Notes: generated by a model not told the origin, from the letters alone. A stretch of 64,000 nt of DNA from CAZGXI01 sp964529715 (GCA_964529715.1 CAZGXI010000002.1:62001-126000); one strand, 5' to 3'; counted from the first letter of the stretch, positions 18,054-27,619 are shown. Numbers and translations are program-made.

Positions 18054-19655
18054 TTACTCCCATGTCCAAAGCCAGGTATTGAAAAACCGGCAGTTGACGA
18101 ATGTGCTGTCAAAACTGAGGGCTACAATACCAACCCCACCATTGAGCGCCGGGTTAGGCTGTGTGGCGGCCCACTGGCCGTTCAGATAGACCTGCAGTCG
18201 ATCTCCCTGCCCGACCAGGAGTGCACGGGTGTCTGTGCCGCTACGCAGCAGGGCCGTTCCCGTCTCGCCGCCCCCCAGGGCGTAAAATGCCGGCTCGAAG
18301 CGCCCCCCGGACCACACGGCCACGCCATAGCCCGGCCTGCCATCGACGAAGAACAGGCTGTAGTGGTCATCGCCTGCGCGGCGAAAGATCAGGCCGCAGC
18401 CGTTTTCTGCGCTGTGGCTATCCAGCCGAATCGTCGTTCCCATGACGAAATCGGTCTGGGTGCGGCCCTGACCCAGCGACAGATGGTTCATTCCCGCTCT
18501 GGAAATCTCGACAAAACTCTCCGGCACAAACATCCGCGTGCGCGCGCCGCCGGGAATCACGCCTTGCTGTTCCAGTTCTGCAACGATAGGCGTCGGATCG
18601 CGCGCTTCCCAGGTCGAAAGCGGTTCGGGACGTATCGCTTCCACCGCCGACAGCATAGGCGGCAGCGGAACGGTCGCCAGCAGATTGTCGTACCGAATCA
18701 CGGGCAAAGTCTCCTGGCGGTCCACCGTCCCGGCACTGACGCCCACCGTCCCCGGATCAGGATAGGTGTCATCACTCGCCGTCGCCAGTTCTACACCGTT
18801 ATAGAAGAACGTGAACGCGCTGCCGTCCATCAGCACACCCAACACCCCATGCGGTTCGGGATCGCGCAGGGCAGGGTGCGCAGTCCAATCCTGAATGGCC
18901 CGCCAGGCCGATGGGCCGGTATGCGCCAGGAAGGCCCAATCGCCCCGACTGCTGACGGCGAACACGTAAAAGTTTTCTGGGCTGCTTTGCCGGAAAACCA
19001 GGCCATATTCCCAATAGTCGGGATCGTTCTGGACCCCAGCTTCTACCTGAAGATAGGCTTGCGCGGGCAAGGTCTCGGCGTCGGCGGGCACAGCCCAGAC
19101 GAGCGCATCCTGCGCCGTTGCGGTGAGTTCCAACTGCCCGTCCACGACCTGCGCCTCGGCCCGATTTTCCTCTCCTACCGACCACACGCCGCCGTCGGAA
19201 AACGTCTCCCAAAGGGCCGGAGCAGCGTAGCCAGGCAGCAGGGTAAGGGCAAAATCTCCTGCGCTATCGCCTGCTTCAAAGCCGTAGCGCGTCACACGGA
19301 TGGTGTAGACGCCGGCGCGGGGGATTTCGATCCCTTCCAGGGCGGCGCTCAAGCGTTCTGGGTAGGCAATGTCGTCGTTCTCGGCCAGCACGTCGCCGTT
19401 GGGATCGAGGAGCTGTACGTAAGGGTCGAGAGCGCCGCCGACGGGCTGCACCAGCACCGACACGCGCTCCCCGGCAACTGCCTCGAACTGCCAGCGAGCC
19501 TCCGGCGCGGCGTCGTCCACGGCACCAAAGACGGTTTGCATCCGGCGGATCAGTGGCGGCTCCTCCTGCGCGCCTGCCACCAGGGGGAACAAGACTTGCG
19601 TCAGCAAGAGCAAACTCAGACAGACCGCACTGCTACGCCGTTGGAGCAGACTCAT
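18054..19655 (-). CDS. Secreted protein with a PPC-like domain
   Basis: This 533-residue protein has a signal peptide (cut near VAGAQ). A PPC-type beta-domain occupies residues about 40-145, with LDPYVQLLDPNGDVLAENDD and GVYTIRVTRYG. Two regions resembling laminin-G/concanavalin-like jelly rolls follow, with phrases such as DYWEYGLVFRQSSPENFYVF and NGCGLIFRRAGDDHYSLFF. It may bind carbohydrate or another surface ligand; no active site is evident. It starts 23 bases inside the end of the upstream membrane gene. A 644-codon open frame opposite it is a shadow. Confidence 0.72.
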   Translation of the reverse strand: MSLLQRRSSAVCLSLLLLTQVLFPLVAGAQEEPPLIRRMQTVFGAVDDAAPEARWQFEAVAGERVSVLVQPVGGALDPYVQLLDPNGDVLAENDDIAYPERLSAALEGIEIPRAGVYTIRVTRYGFEAGDSAGDFALTLLPGYAAPALWETFSDGGVWSVGEENRAEAQVVDGQLELTATAQDALVWAVPADAETLPAQAYLQVEAGVQNDPDYWEYGLVFRQSSPENFYVFAVSSRGDWAFLAHTGPSAWRAIQDWTAHPALRDPEPHGVLGVLMDGSAFTFFYNGVELATASDDTYPDPGTVGVSAGTVDRQETLPVIRYDNLLATVPLPPMLSAVEAIRPEPLSTWEARDPTPIVAELEQQGVIPGGARTRMFVPESFVEISRAGMNHLSLGQGRTQTDFVMGTTIRLDSHSAENGCGLIFRRAGDDHYSLFFVDGRPGYGVAVWSGGRFEPAFYALGGGETGTALLRSGTDTRALLVGQGDRLQVYLNGQWAATQPNPALNGGVGIVALSFDSTFVNCRFFNTWLWTWE

Positions 19656-20337
19656 GTCGCCGGACCTCCGCCCAAACGCGCTTAAAATCGTCCACCGTCA
19701 GTTCGGAGCCTTCGTTCCAGCGTTCACTCTCGGCCTGAAACAGCCGGCGCTGCTGCCCGGCGACTCGCAGGCTGGTGCGTGGGTCGTCAAGCTCTTTGCG
19801 AGGAATCAAGGGCGTGAATGCCGCGAAATCTTCCAACGATCCGCCCTCTTTAGGAGCGATAAACGTATAAAGCGTGATGTGGGTATCGTCCTGGGCCAGC
19901 TGCAACCCCAGGCACAAATGCCCCTTTGGAATACGTCCGCGCCGAGGAACGGTAAAGCGCCACGTCAGGATGTTCACGTGCAGGTCACGCCGGATCGCCC
20001 GGTCCGGCTGACCGGGGCAGCGCAGCACCAGGTAACGGTCGTCCAGCAACAGTTCGCGGCGCGTGGGCCACACCCGCTTGAGCACTCGATCTCCCACGTA
20101 TGCCGCGCCGATAGCCGCCCCCACCGCCAGCGGGAACGTGAGACACGCTGCCGTCGGGGCCAGTGACAGGTTAACCGCCTCCAGCAGACGCGGAAAACCC
20201 ACCCACACCAACACTAACGTACCAAAAGCCAGCAGCGGCAGCGCAATCCGTATCCCTAAATGTTCCGCATCCACCGGCAGGCGGAGCATGACCGCCGGGT
20301 CGTACTGATTAACGGGAGAAGTATCCGCTTCGATCAT
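19633..20337 (-). CDS. Membrane-anchored protein of unknown function
   Basis: This 234-residue protein has two adjacent membrane helices (around residues 28-75: IALPLLAFGTLVLVWVGF and LTFPLAVGAAIGAAYVG). A soluble basic domain follows, beginning RRELLLDDRYLVLRCPG, which looks like a bacterial PH-type beta-domain, although I cannot confirm the family. The ATG at 20337 is favoured over longer frames, with AAGG just upstream. It is the first gene of the set with the PPC protein and the small membrane protein. Confidence 0.6.
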   Translation of the reverse strand: MIEADTSPVNQYDPAVMLRLPVDAEHLGIRIALPLLAFGTLVLVWVGFPRLLEAVNLSLAPTAACLTFPLAVGAAIGAAYVGDRVLKRVWPTRRELLLDDRYLVLRCPGQPDRAIRRDLHVNILTWRFTVPRRGRIPKGHLCLGLQLAQDDTHITLYTFIAPKEGGSLEDFAAFTPLIPRKELDDPRTSLRVAGQQRRLFQAESERWNEGSELTVDDFKRVWAEVRRHESAPTA

Positions 20338-20472
20338 CCTTGTCCGCCTGAACAAAGCCCGACACACAACCGCGCGACTGCGCGGGGGGAGATTGTAGCA
20401 CAAAGCGAGCGCAACGGGATCGTCTGGCAAGTCGCCCAAGAAAGCCTGTGTATCTTACCGAGTCAGGTGGAA

Positions 20473-20501
20473 TTGTCGGCAAACACGCCAGCGGGTATAG
20501 T
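20473..20501 (+). promoter_or_regulatory. Promoter of the carboxylate-amine ligase gene
   Basis: TTGTCG (20473-20478) and TATAGT (20496-20501) are spaced 17 bases apart. The start point near 20508 would lie 34 bases before the ATG. Confidence 0.6.
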
Positions 20502-20541
20502 GGCCCTGGTCCACCACACGCCGTGTTTCCAGGAGGGAAAG

Positions 20542-21705
20542 ATGTTCACCGCCCCCCTTACCCTCGGCATCGAGGAAGAATACCAGATTATCGATCCTCT
20601 GACGCGCACACTGACCTCTTACGTACAACAGTTGGTCAATCACGGGCAGATCATCCTGGGCGACCAATTAAAACCGGAGTTCATGAAGTCGCAGATCGAG
20701 GTTGGCAGCCACATCTGTTGCAATGTTCAGGAGGTGCGCCAGGAGATCGTCCGTCTGCGGCGCACCGTATCCGCAGTGGCGCAGCAGTGCGGCCTGGCAA
20801 TTGCCGCCGCTTCGACTCATCCGTTCGCCCGCTGGTCCGAACAAGAAATCAGTGAAGGCCAGCGTTACCGCGAACTGGAAACAGACCTGCAACAGGTCGG
20901 GCGGCGGTTGCTGATCTTCGGGATGCATGTTCACCTGGGCTTCGGCAAGACGCCGCAGGCGCTCGAACTCCTGATCGACATCCAGAATCAGTTGCGCTAT
21001 TTCCTGCCCTATCTGCTGGCCCTCAGCACCAGTTCGCCCTTTTGGCAAGGGCGAGATACCGGACTCAAAAGCTATCGCAGCATCGTCTTTCAAAACCTGC
21101 CACGCACCGGCTTGCCGCCCACGTTCGCTTCCTATTCTGAATATGAAAATTTTGTCCAGGTGCTGGGCAAAGTCGGCTCGCTGGGACGGAGCAACGTTAA
21201 CGGCGAGGCCGACCCAACCAAAATCTGGTGGGACGCCCGCCCGCAGCCCCGCCTGGGAACGCTGGAGGTCCGCGTCACCGACATTTGCACGACCATCGAC
21301 GACGCGGTGTGTCTGGCCGCGCTGATCCAATCCCTGGCTGCCAAACTGATCCGGCTGCGTAACCAGAATCAGCACTGGCGCCTCTACCGCAGCAAGCTGC
21401 TGGAAGAAAACAAGTGGCGCGCCGTGCGCTATGGCATCGAAGGCCAGTTGATCGACTTCGGTCTCGTAGAAGAGACCCCCATGCGCGCCCTGGTGCAGGA
21501 GCTCTTAGAACTGGTCGATGATGTCGTAGACGAACTAGGCACGCGCCAGGAGGTGCAGCACGTGACGACGATCCTGGAACGCGGGACCAGCGCCGACCGC
21601 CAGCTTGTCGTCTATCGCCGGGCGCTGGAGCAGGGTGCGACGCAGCAGGAAGCCCTGATCGCCGTCGTCGATCATCTGATCGCCGAAACCACCGCCGGGC
21701 TGTAG
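20542..21705 (+). CDS. Carboxylate-amine ligase, GCS2 (YbdK) family
   Basis: This 387-residue enzyme belongs to the glutamate-cysteine ligase type 2 family, which joins an amino acid carboxyl to an amine with ATP. The N terminus has LGIEEEYQIID with the Mg-ATP binding acidic cluster. MHVHLGF and TLEVRVTDICTTIDDAV are later family blocks. The ATG at 20542 follows AGGAGGGAAAG. The true substrate in YbdK-like proteins is often unknown; glutamate plus cysteine is one option. It stands alone on its own promoter. Confidence 0.85.
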   Translation: MFTAPLTLGIEEEYQIIDPLTRTLTSYVQQLVNHGQIILGDQLKPEFMKSQIEVGSHICCNVQEVRQEIVRLRRTVSAVAQQCGLAIAAASTHPFARWSEQEISEGQRYRELETDLQQVGRRLLIFGMHVHLGFGKTPQALELLIDIQNQLRYFLPYLLALSTSSPFWQGRDTGLKSYRSIVFQNLPRTGLPPTFASYSEYENFVQVLGKVGSLGRSNVNGEADPTKIWWDARPQPRLGTLEVRVTDICTTIDDAVCLAALIQSLAAKLIRLRNQNQHWRLYRSKLLEENKWRAVRYGIEGQLIDFGLVEETPMRALVQELLELVDDVVDELGTRQEVQHVTTILERGTSADRQLVVYRRALEQGATQQEALIAVVDHLIAETTAGL

Positions 21706-21722
21706 CGGTGCACGGCTTGGCC

Positions 21723-22487
21723 CTAGACCGCCTTTTCTTTGATGGCAATAAAAATGGCGCGCCCAGTTTGATCGTTGTAGGGGTCGAACTGCTCAAAAGT
21801 CGGGCTAATCACCTCTTGGACCTTAAAACCCATCCGCTGAAGCATCGCCCCGACCGCCTGCATGGCGTAGCCGCGCAGAACGTGGGTTTCGTCGTCACGA
21901 TGCCAGCTTTCCCCTTCGTGGCGGTAGATGATATACGCACGGGTGTTGGCAGAGGACTCGAAGCTAAAACGGCTGCGCACGATCACGATCAGGTTGTCTG
22001 GATCGTCAAAGAGCACCCGGTCGCGGTTGCCCCATTGTTCGGCCAATCCCTGAATCGTGAGCAGGTCAAACACAAAGGTCTTACCGACGGCCAAAGCGCG
22101 GTTGGTCGCCTGAAACACAGTCTCCATATCGCGGATGCTCCTGATCTCGTTGAGGGTGTTCAGGCACAGTGCGAGATCGTACCCGCTATCGGCGTCAAAC
22201 TGGCGAATATCGTCCTGCTGCCAGTGGATGGTCAGGCCCTTTTCGGCGGCCAGGTTTTGTGCCTCGGCCAGCATCGCTGGGGACTGATCGACGCCAGTGG
22301 CGCGGAAACCATTTTCGGTAAACCAGCAGGCCGTCTCGCCGACTCCACAACCCAGGTCCAGAATACGCCGCCCTAACCAACCCTGGGACTGAATCCGCTC
22401 GAAAAGGCGCGCACGCAGGCGCTCGCTGTCTTGCGTAAAGCCTGCCTGGCGGTAGATGCGCGCCAGGGCCGCATAATTTTCGCTCAT
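21723..22487 (-). CDS. Class I SAM-dependent methyltransferase
   Basis: This 254-residue enzyme has the Rossmann motif I ILDLGCGVGETACWF, an acidic motif around ATGVDQSPAMLAEA, and motif-IV-like YDLALCLNTLNEI. The C-terminal half matches the layout of small-molecule methyltransferases with a Methyltransf_25 core. The ATG at 22487 has GGAGAAG upstream. It converges with the ligase gene 17 bases away. The substrate is unknown. Confidence 0.82.
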   Translation of the reverse strand: MSENYAALARIYRQAGFTQDSERLRARLFERIQSQGWLGRRILDLGCGVGETACWFTENGFRATGVDQSPAMLAEAQNLAAEKGLTIHWQQDDIRQFDADSGYDLALCLNTLNEIRSIRDMETVFQATNRALAVGKTFVFDLLTIQGLAEQWGNRDRVLFDDPDNLIVIVRSRFSFESSANTRAYIIYRHEGESWHRDDETHVLRGYAMQAVGAMLQRMGFKVQEVISPTFEQFDPYNDQTGRAIFIAIKEKAV

Positions 22488-22546
22488 CGATCTTCTCCAC
22501 AAAGCAGCACTTTGGGATGAATGTAACACGACCTGCGGCGTGGCGG

Positions 22547-23164
22547 CTACTGGGGGATCAATTGTGCCGAACTAAACACAGTCTGGTAAGATACGCTGTA
22601 GATAACCACGCTGCGCACGAAACTCATGTCGATCTCGGCAGGCAACAGGTAGTTTTGCGCGCCCACTGTGCCCTGCAATGGTCCCAGGTCCAGGCCCAAC
22701 GCCTGCTCGCGCAATTGATCGGGCGTGCGCGGCTGGGGATGGGCAGACAGGAAGACATGCAACTGCGGTCCGTTATGGGCCTCGAAGTCCTCAAAGCGCA
22801 ACACCCAGCTTCCATCGGCCTGCTGATAGAGCGTCACTTCACCGCTGGCGCGGCGTACCGCGTCAATGGTGGTGAACTCGCCGACAGCGTAGACCGTCGG
22901 CCCCAGCATCAGCGGTATTGCCTGGTCTGCCTCCGGCACGACCACCGGCCCAGCCAGAGCTGCGTCGATACATGCCTGAGCCAGGGCGCGGTTCTCAACC
23001 GCGATAATCTGGATGGCGGCACGCTCCTCCGCCGACAACTGCGACAACCCTGGAAAAGCCTCCTCTTCCACGCGCCGATTGAGGGCGGGCCACCACACCG
23101 GAAAGGCAAACAGGATCACAATCACCAGCGCCCCCAGAGTCAAAGCAATCCAGCGTAGCCGCAT
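22547..23164 (-). CDS. Membrane-anchored DM13-domain protein
   Basis: This 205-residue protein has an N-terminal membrane anchor (residues 4-26) and a C-terminal DM13 domain of about 100 residues, with VGEFTTIDAVRRASGEVTL, GSWVLRFEDFEAHNGPQL and HVFLSAHP. DM13 domains are proposed to take part in extracytoplasmic redox reactions. Cys64 (ALAQACIDA) lies before the domain. The gene is divergent from the large histidine kinase, with a TATAAT box at 23231-23236 in the space between them. Confidence 0.8.
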   Translation of the reverse strand: MRLRWIALTLGALVIVILFAFPVWWPALNRRVEEEAFPGLSQLSAEERAAIQIIAVENRALAQACIDAALAGPVVVPEADQAIPLMLGPTVYAVGEFTTIDAVRRASGEVTLYQQADGSWVLRFEDFEAHNGPQLHVFLSAHPQPRTPDQLREQALGLDLGPLQGTVGAQNYLLPAEIDMSFVRSVVIYSVSYQTVFSSAQLIPQ

Positions 23165-23375
23165 CGTCGGCCTTTCTCTGATCAGGTTCGGGTGTTCTCA
23201 CCAAATCCGGCGCACGGTTGGCGACTATAGTATAATAGTTTGTTGTAGAAACGGCAGTACAATTACCACTTCGCAGGAATTGGTTGCCCTTCGGGGGAAA
23301 GTAGACGGTAGCCGATTCGTGACCCTGTGGATACCCCCTCAAGTTAATCCTCGCGCGGTTACGCGGCCTGCCTTT

Positions 23376-26300
23376 ATGCCCAGCGCAGGTAGATCATCTG
23401 ACGGGTTGACAGGCAGCGTCTTACGCGCCACGCTGGCGGCGCTGCAAGCCACCGTTGCAGCACAAACACGGCGGCTATTCCCAGAGGCCCCAAGCGGCGC
23501 CATCGCCGACACCCAGGAGCTGGCAGCGCAGACCTGGTTGGGGCTGCTCAATGCTTCCTGGCCGGAGGCGCCCGCGCCGCTCACCTGCACGCAAATCGAA
23601 GACGGCAGCCTGATGTTCTCCGCCGAATTCTGCCATCTGGCAAACTGCTATGCCCGTGCGCTGACCGGGGAGAACGAATTCGCACAGCGGCTCAGCATCC
23701 ATCTGATCTCCCCAATGCTGCCGTTGATCGGTAGCGTGCTACCATTTCCGCGCATCTTCCAGGTCACCGCATGGTTGCTGCGGCGGAATATGGGCGCAGC
23801 CGTGCGCACGGTCAGGGTCGAGGCCCAAAGCGCCAGTGTGTGCTGGGACGCCGCGCAGAATATCCTCCCTCTGCCCGAAAGCTATCACGACGATTACCTG
23901 AGTTTTTGGAGCGACATCTACACCCACGTCTTTAGCGCCCTGCCCCGCCGGGCCAGAGGATGGCAGCCCGCTCGCATCACCACAGAACACACGATGCTGC
24001 ATGGCGATCCGTACTTCCAATGGCGGTTCGATTGGCGGCCCACGCCCGCACCGGGACGCTGGTTGGTCTGGGCAGGTCTTGCACTGTCGATCCTGCTGGC
24101 GCTGCTGGCAATCGTTGGGGGACCCACCCTCGGCGGGCTGGCCTGGGTCGTACCGATCCCGGCTTTCGGGGGCTGGTTCTGGCACCGCCAACTGGCGCTG
24201 CGCGCCATCATGACCGAGTGGGAAGCCGATCTCCTGGAGCAAAGCCAGCAGGCGCGCGCGCGTAGCAACGAACTCCAGGCGGTTTCCGCCGCCCTTCAAA
24301 AAGCCAACGCAGCCTTGCAGCGTCAGGTAGAAAACCTGACCGCCGTCCGGGATGTGACTCTGGTCATGGGGGCGACGCTAGACCGTCGCGCCCTGCTGGA
24401 TAACGCCGTCGGCGCCATCACCTTTCTGCTCAATTTTGACCGCACCATCATCCTGCTGGTAGACACCGAACGGCAGGCGTTGGTCCTGGGGGCGAGCAGC
24501 CACCCCGTCCAATCTGCCGAGGATCAGTTCCGTCTGGAACAGTTGGAAATCCCCCTGGCAGCAGAGACAGACCTGAGTCTGTTGAGCACCTGGAAAACCG
24601 GTCAGACCGTGCTGGTCGAGGATGGGCAAGCCCTGTATTCAGGACGCTATGGCTGGGTTTTCGGCCTGTTGAACCTGCAAACCTTTTTGAGTGTGCCGCT
24701 GTGCATGGGAAATACGCTGCTGGGCGTGATCCTGGCCGACAATAGCTTCACCGGCCTGCCGATCAGCGACGAGGCGCGCAACCTGTTAAGTGCGCTGGCA
24801 GCCAACATCGCCATCGCCCTGGAAAACGCACGTCTGTATCATATGACCGACGAGGCGCTCAACCGGCACGTGGCCGAACTCAACATGATGCGCCAGATCG
24901 ACCGAGAACTCAACGATGCCCTGAGCCTGGACCGCGTGCTGAACCTGACCATCGACTGGGCGCTGCGGCTAACTGGCGCGCACGCCTCTCTACTGGCGAT
25001 GGTCGAACCAGAGGCGCGCGAACTGCGCGTCGTGGCCGCTTATGGCTTCGACATCCCCGACGAGAAACTGATCGGCACACGCCTGCCGTTTGACCAAAGC
25101 ATCGCCGGGCGCGTGGCCCGGTCCGCCGAGTCGGTGATCGTGCAGGATGTGAAACGCGATCCGGATCATATCGCCTGGTCTAAACAGACATGTGCCCATC
25201 TCTCCGTGCCCGTGCGCCGAGAGAACCGCGTCGTGGCTGTGCTCAGTCTAGAAACGCGGCGCAGCAGCGGTTTCACACCGGAACACTTGGATTTCGCCGA
25301 ACGGCTCGCCAATCGTGCCGCTGTCGCCATCGACAATGCCTACCTGTTCGATGTGACCCAGCGTGAGCGCGAAAAACTATCCAGCATCCTCGCCAACACC
25401 ACCGACGTGATCATCGTCGTCGGGTTCGACGGCAACCTGCTGCTGATCAACCAGGCAGCGTTTTCGGTGTTTCACCTCAATCCACGCCAGAAGTATGTGG
25501 GGCGGCCCTTCGGCGAGGTCTTCGTCAAGACACCACTGGAGAAGATTCACCGCCGCATGATGGGCAGTGGACAAAGGCTGCCGTTCGTGGAAGAAATCGC
25601 TACGGCGGATGGAGAACGCTTCTTCCACACACACGTCGCGCCGAACGAACAAGTCGGCTGGGTGCTCGTGATGCACGACGTGACGCCCTTTAAGGAAACC
25701 GACCGGCTGAAGAACGAACTGATTGCCACCGTCTCGCACGACCTCAAAAACCCGCTGAGCGTGATCAACGGCTACATCGAACTGATCGCCATGTATAACC
25801 AGCTCAATGAGCGTGGCATATACTTTATGGAGATGGTCCGCCGCGCCATCGTTAACATGCGTCAGTTGATCGACGATTTGCTGGACCTGGCCTACATCGA
25901 CGCCGGGTTGAATCTCAAGCTCAGGTCTATCGAACTAAAACCTCTGATCGAAGATTCGGTGATGGAACTGCGCCGCCTGGCAGAGGAAAAACAGATGGAA
26001 CTTGCCATCGACCTGACGCCGGACCTGCCCCTGGTCGCGGGCGACGCCAAGCGCCTGCGCCAGATCGTCGTTAACCTGGTCAGCAATGCCATTAAATATA
26101 CGCCGCCCGAAGGCCACGTGCGCGTCCAGGCCGAGGCACACGAAGACTTTGTGCTGGTCATGGTGAAAGACGATGGCATGGGCATCAGCCCGGAGGACCA
26201 GGGACGCATCTTCGAGCGTTTTTATCGCGTGCGCAACGCTGAGACCGAAGGCATTGAAGGCACGGGGCTGGGGCTTGCCATCGTGAAAAGCCTGGTAGAG

Positions 26301-26426
26301 GCGCACGGCGGCCAGATCGGCCTGGAGAGCCGCCTGGGTGGAGGATCAACCTTTCACTTCACCATCCCACGTGCACGGATCAACCTCGACGGCCAGGGCG
26401 ACGGCCAGTGGTCTGCTGCGCGCTGA
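23376..26426 (+). CDS. Hybrid-input sensor histidine kinase (2 GAF, PAS, HisKA, HATPase)
   Basis: About 1016 residues from the ATG at 23376. The frame is open far upstream, and a GTG at 23319 is another start; neither has a strong ribosome site. Order: a novel soluble N-terminal region (1-225), two membrane helices (about 229-270), a coiled coil (275-330), two GAF domains (about 330-490 and 515-665), a PAS domain (about 672-785), then HisKA with His788 in SHDLKNPLS, and HATPase with LVSNAIKY, DDGMGI and GTGLGLAIV. It should phosphorylate a response regulator encoded elsewhere; none lies beside it. The N-terminal region contains several Cys and may hold a cofactor or ligand. Confidence 0.85.
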   Translation: MPSAGRSSDGLTGSVLRATLAALQATVAAQTRRLFPEAPSGAIADTQELAAQTWLGLLNASWPEAPAPLTCTQIEDGSLMFSAEFCHLANCYARALTGENEFAQRLSIHLISPMLPLIGSVLPFPRIFQVTAWLLRRNMGAAVRTVRVEAQSASVCWDAAQNILPLPESYHDDYLSFWSDIYTHVFSALPRRARGWQPARITTEHTMLHGDPYFQWRFDWRPTPAPGRWLVWAGLALSILLALLAIVGGPTLGGLAWVVPIPAFGGWFWHRQLALRAIMTEWEADLLEQSQQARARSNELQAVSAALQKANAALQRQVENLTAVRDVTLVMGATLDRRALLDNAVGAITFLLNFDRTIILLVDTERQALVLGASSHPVQSAEDQFRLEQLEIPLAAETDLSLLSTWKTGQTVLVEDGQALYSGRYGWVFGLLNLQTFLSVPLCMGNTLLGVILADNSFTGLPISDEARNLLSALAANIAIALENARLYHMTDEALNRHVAELNMMRQIDRELNDALSLDRVLNLTIDWALRLTGAHASLLAMVEPEARELRVVAAYGFDIPDEKLIGTRLPFDQSIAGRVARSAESVIVQDVKRDPDHIAWSKQTCAHLSVPVRRENRVVAVLSLETRRSSGFTPEHLDFAERLANRAAVAIDNAYLFDVTQREREKLSSILANTTDVIIVVGFDGNLLLINQAAFSVFHLNPRQKYVGRPFGEVFVKTPLEKIHRRMMGSGQRLPFVEEIATADGERFFHTHVAPNEQVGWVLVMHDVTPFKETDRLKNELIATVSHDLKNPLSVINGYIELIAMYNQLNERGIYFMEMVRRAIVNMRQLIDDLLDLAYIDAGLNLKLRSIELKPLIEDSVMELRRLAEEKQMELAIDLTPDLPLVAGDAKRLRQIVVNLVSNAIKYTPPEGHVRVQAEAHEDFVLVMVKDDGMGISPEDQGRIFERFYRVRNAETEGIEGTGLGLAIVKSLVEAHGGQIGLESRLGGGSTFHFTIPRARINLDGQGDGQWSAAR

Positions 26427-26432
26427 CTGTTT

Positions 26433-27455
26433 TCAACGTGCACCCGCCTCATCCGGCAGAAAGTCGGCAGCACGCTCCATCTCATCTTCTTCTTCCACGT
26501 CAGGGGGCAGCAAACGGCGGCGAAACAGCAGCCCAACTCCCACACCGACCAATACCCCCCACCACAACTGCACAAAACGCGCCAACAGCGTTGCGAACCC
26601 CGCTTCTGCCGCGCCCAGCCCGGCGACCGTCCGCAGCGTCACGCCGATGCTCAGGTCCGCCGCCCCCAGACCGCCCGGCAACGCGCTGACCGAACCGACC
26701 ACCACACTCAGGCTGATAATCAATAACGCCTGGAAAAATGTCTCCGCGCCGGCAGGCAGGCCGATTCCGAGCAAGATCAGGTAGACGCCTACACCATCCA
26801 GAAAATTCGCCGTCGTGCCCAACCCGACGGCCACAAGCAAGCTGCGCCAGCGCACGATCTGGTAGCTGCTTTCATAAAATGCACGCAGCGCCCTAGCAAA
26901 ACGGCTGATCCCCGGCAGACGCGCCGCCTGCTCTAGCAGCGCCAGGCACAACACCCGGTTTTGCAACAACGCGATCCCGGCGGCGAACAGGATCAGCGAG
27001 CCGAGCACGACCGGCCAGTAGGAATCCGCCGCCAGTGCGCCAATCGATAGCGCCAGCAGCAGCAAGACGGCAATCCCATCAGATAGGCGCTCTGCTGCGA
27101 CCACAGGCAGCGTGACGGCAATCGGCGCATCCGCCAGGCTCTTGAGGATCAGCGATTTGAGCGCCTCGGCCACCTTGCCCGGACTGAGCGACAGCACGAA
27201 CCCGGACGTGAACACGGCAAAGCTGTCCGATAAGCGCAGGTTTCGCACACCGACGCGGTGGAGATAGAAGTGCCACTTGGCGAAGCGCAGCACCCAGTTT
27301 GCCGCGCGCAGCGCCAGCACGGGGATCATGATCAACCAGGGGAAAGCGACGGCCTGCACCGCCAGCGCGTTTACGTCGCTGAGCAACATCGTCGCCGCCA
27401 CAACGCCGCACCCCAGCAGCAGACCGATGATGATTTTATTGCGATAGCGTCCCAT
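26433..27455 (-). CDS. LPG-synthase-TM (UPF0104) family membrane protein
   Basis: This 340-residue integral membrane protein of about eight helices resembles the flippase half of lysylphosphatidylglycerol synthase (YbhN/AglD family). Conserved-looking parts include FAKWHFYLHRVG, LSPGKVAEALKSL, AAERLSDGIAVLLLL and ALPGGLGAADLSIG. The last corresponds to the family P-G-G-(I/L)-G-x-x-E/D block. The ATG at 27455 is chosen because AAGGG stands 6 bases upstream. It likely moves lipids or lipid-linked molecules. It lies after the tRNA-Val terminator and converges with the histidine kinase. Confidence 0.8.
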   Translation of the reverse strand: MGRYRNKIIIGLLLGCGVVAATMLLSDVNALAVQAVAFPWLIMIPVLALRAANWVLRFAKWHFYLHRVGVRNLRLSDSFAVFTSGFVLSLSPGKVAEALKSLILKSLADAPIAVTLPVVAAERLSDGIAVLLLLALSIGALAADSYWPVVLGSLILFAAGIALLQNRVLCLALLEQAARLPGISRFARALRAFYESSYQIVRWRSLLVAVGLGTTANFLDGVGVYLILLGIGLPAGAETFFQALLIISLSVVVGSVSALPGGLGAADLSIGVTLRTVAGLGAAEAGFATLLARFVQLWWGVLVGVGVGLLFRRRLLPPDVEEEDEMERAADFLPDEAGAR

Positions 27456-27470
27456 CCGCATCCCTTGCAA

Positions 27471-27500
27471 CAAAACGCGCGCCCGGTTTGGCCGGGCGCG
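27471..27500 (-). terminator. Terminator of tRNA-Val
   Basis: CGCGCCCGG (27478-27486) pairs with CCGGGCGCG (27492-27500). On the minus strand the stem is followed by TTTTG. It begins directly after the CCA end of the tRNA. Confidence 0.75.
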
Positions 27501-27501
27501 T

Positions 27502-27578
27502 TGGTGGGCAGTACAGGACTTGAACCTGTGACCTCTCGCTTGTAAGGCGAGCGCTCTGACCAGCTGAGCTAACCGCCC
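27502..27578 (-). tRNA. tRNA-Val (TAC anticodon)
   Basis: The minus strand folds as a full cloverleaf. The 7-bp acceptor stem GGGCGGT/ACTGCCC has one G-T pair, the D-arm is GCTCAGCTGGTCAGAGC, and the anticodon stem-loop CTCGC CTTACAA GCGAG gives anticodon TAC. The T-arm is ACAGGTTCAAGTCCTGT, followed by discriminator A and an encoded CCA. It has its own promoter and terminator. No other tRNA was seen in the window. Confidence 0.95.
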
Positions 27579-27589
27579 CCTACAACGCC

Positions 27590-27619
27590 ATTATAGTTCC
27601 CCATCCCGCCGACCGTCAA
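27590..27619 (-). promoter_or_regulatory. Promoter of tRNA-Val
   Basis: On the minus strand TTGACG (27619-27614) and TATAAT (27595-27590) are separated by 18 bases. The transcript should begin about 5 bases before the mature tRNA. Confidence 0.8.

Noticed and set aside
17751..19685. 644-codon plus-strand frame opposite the PPC protein
   Set aside because: The minus-strand gene has a signal peptide, PPC motifs and coupled starts; the plus-strand product shows only composition-driven residues.
23013..23375. Upstream extension of the histidine kinase frame
   Set aside because: It overlaps the divergent DM13 gene and the promoter region with TATAAT, so most of it cannot be translated.
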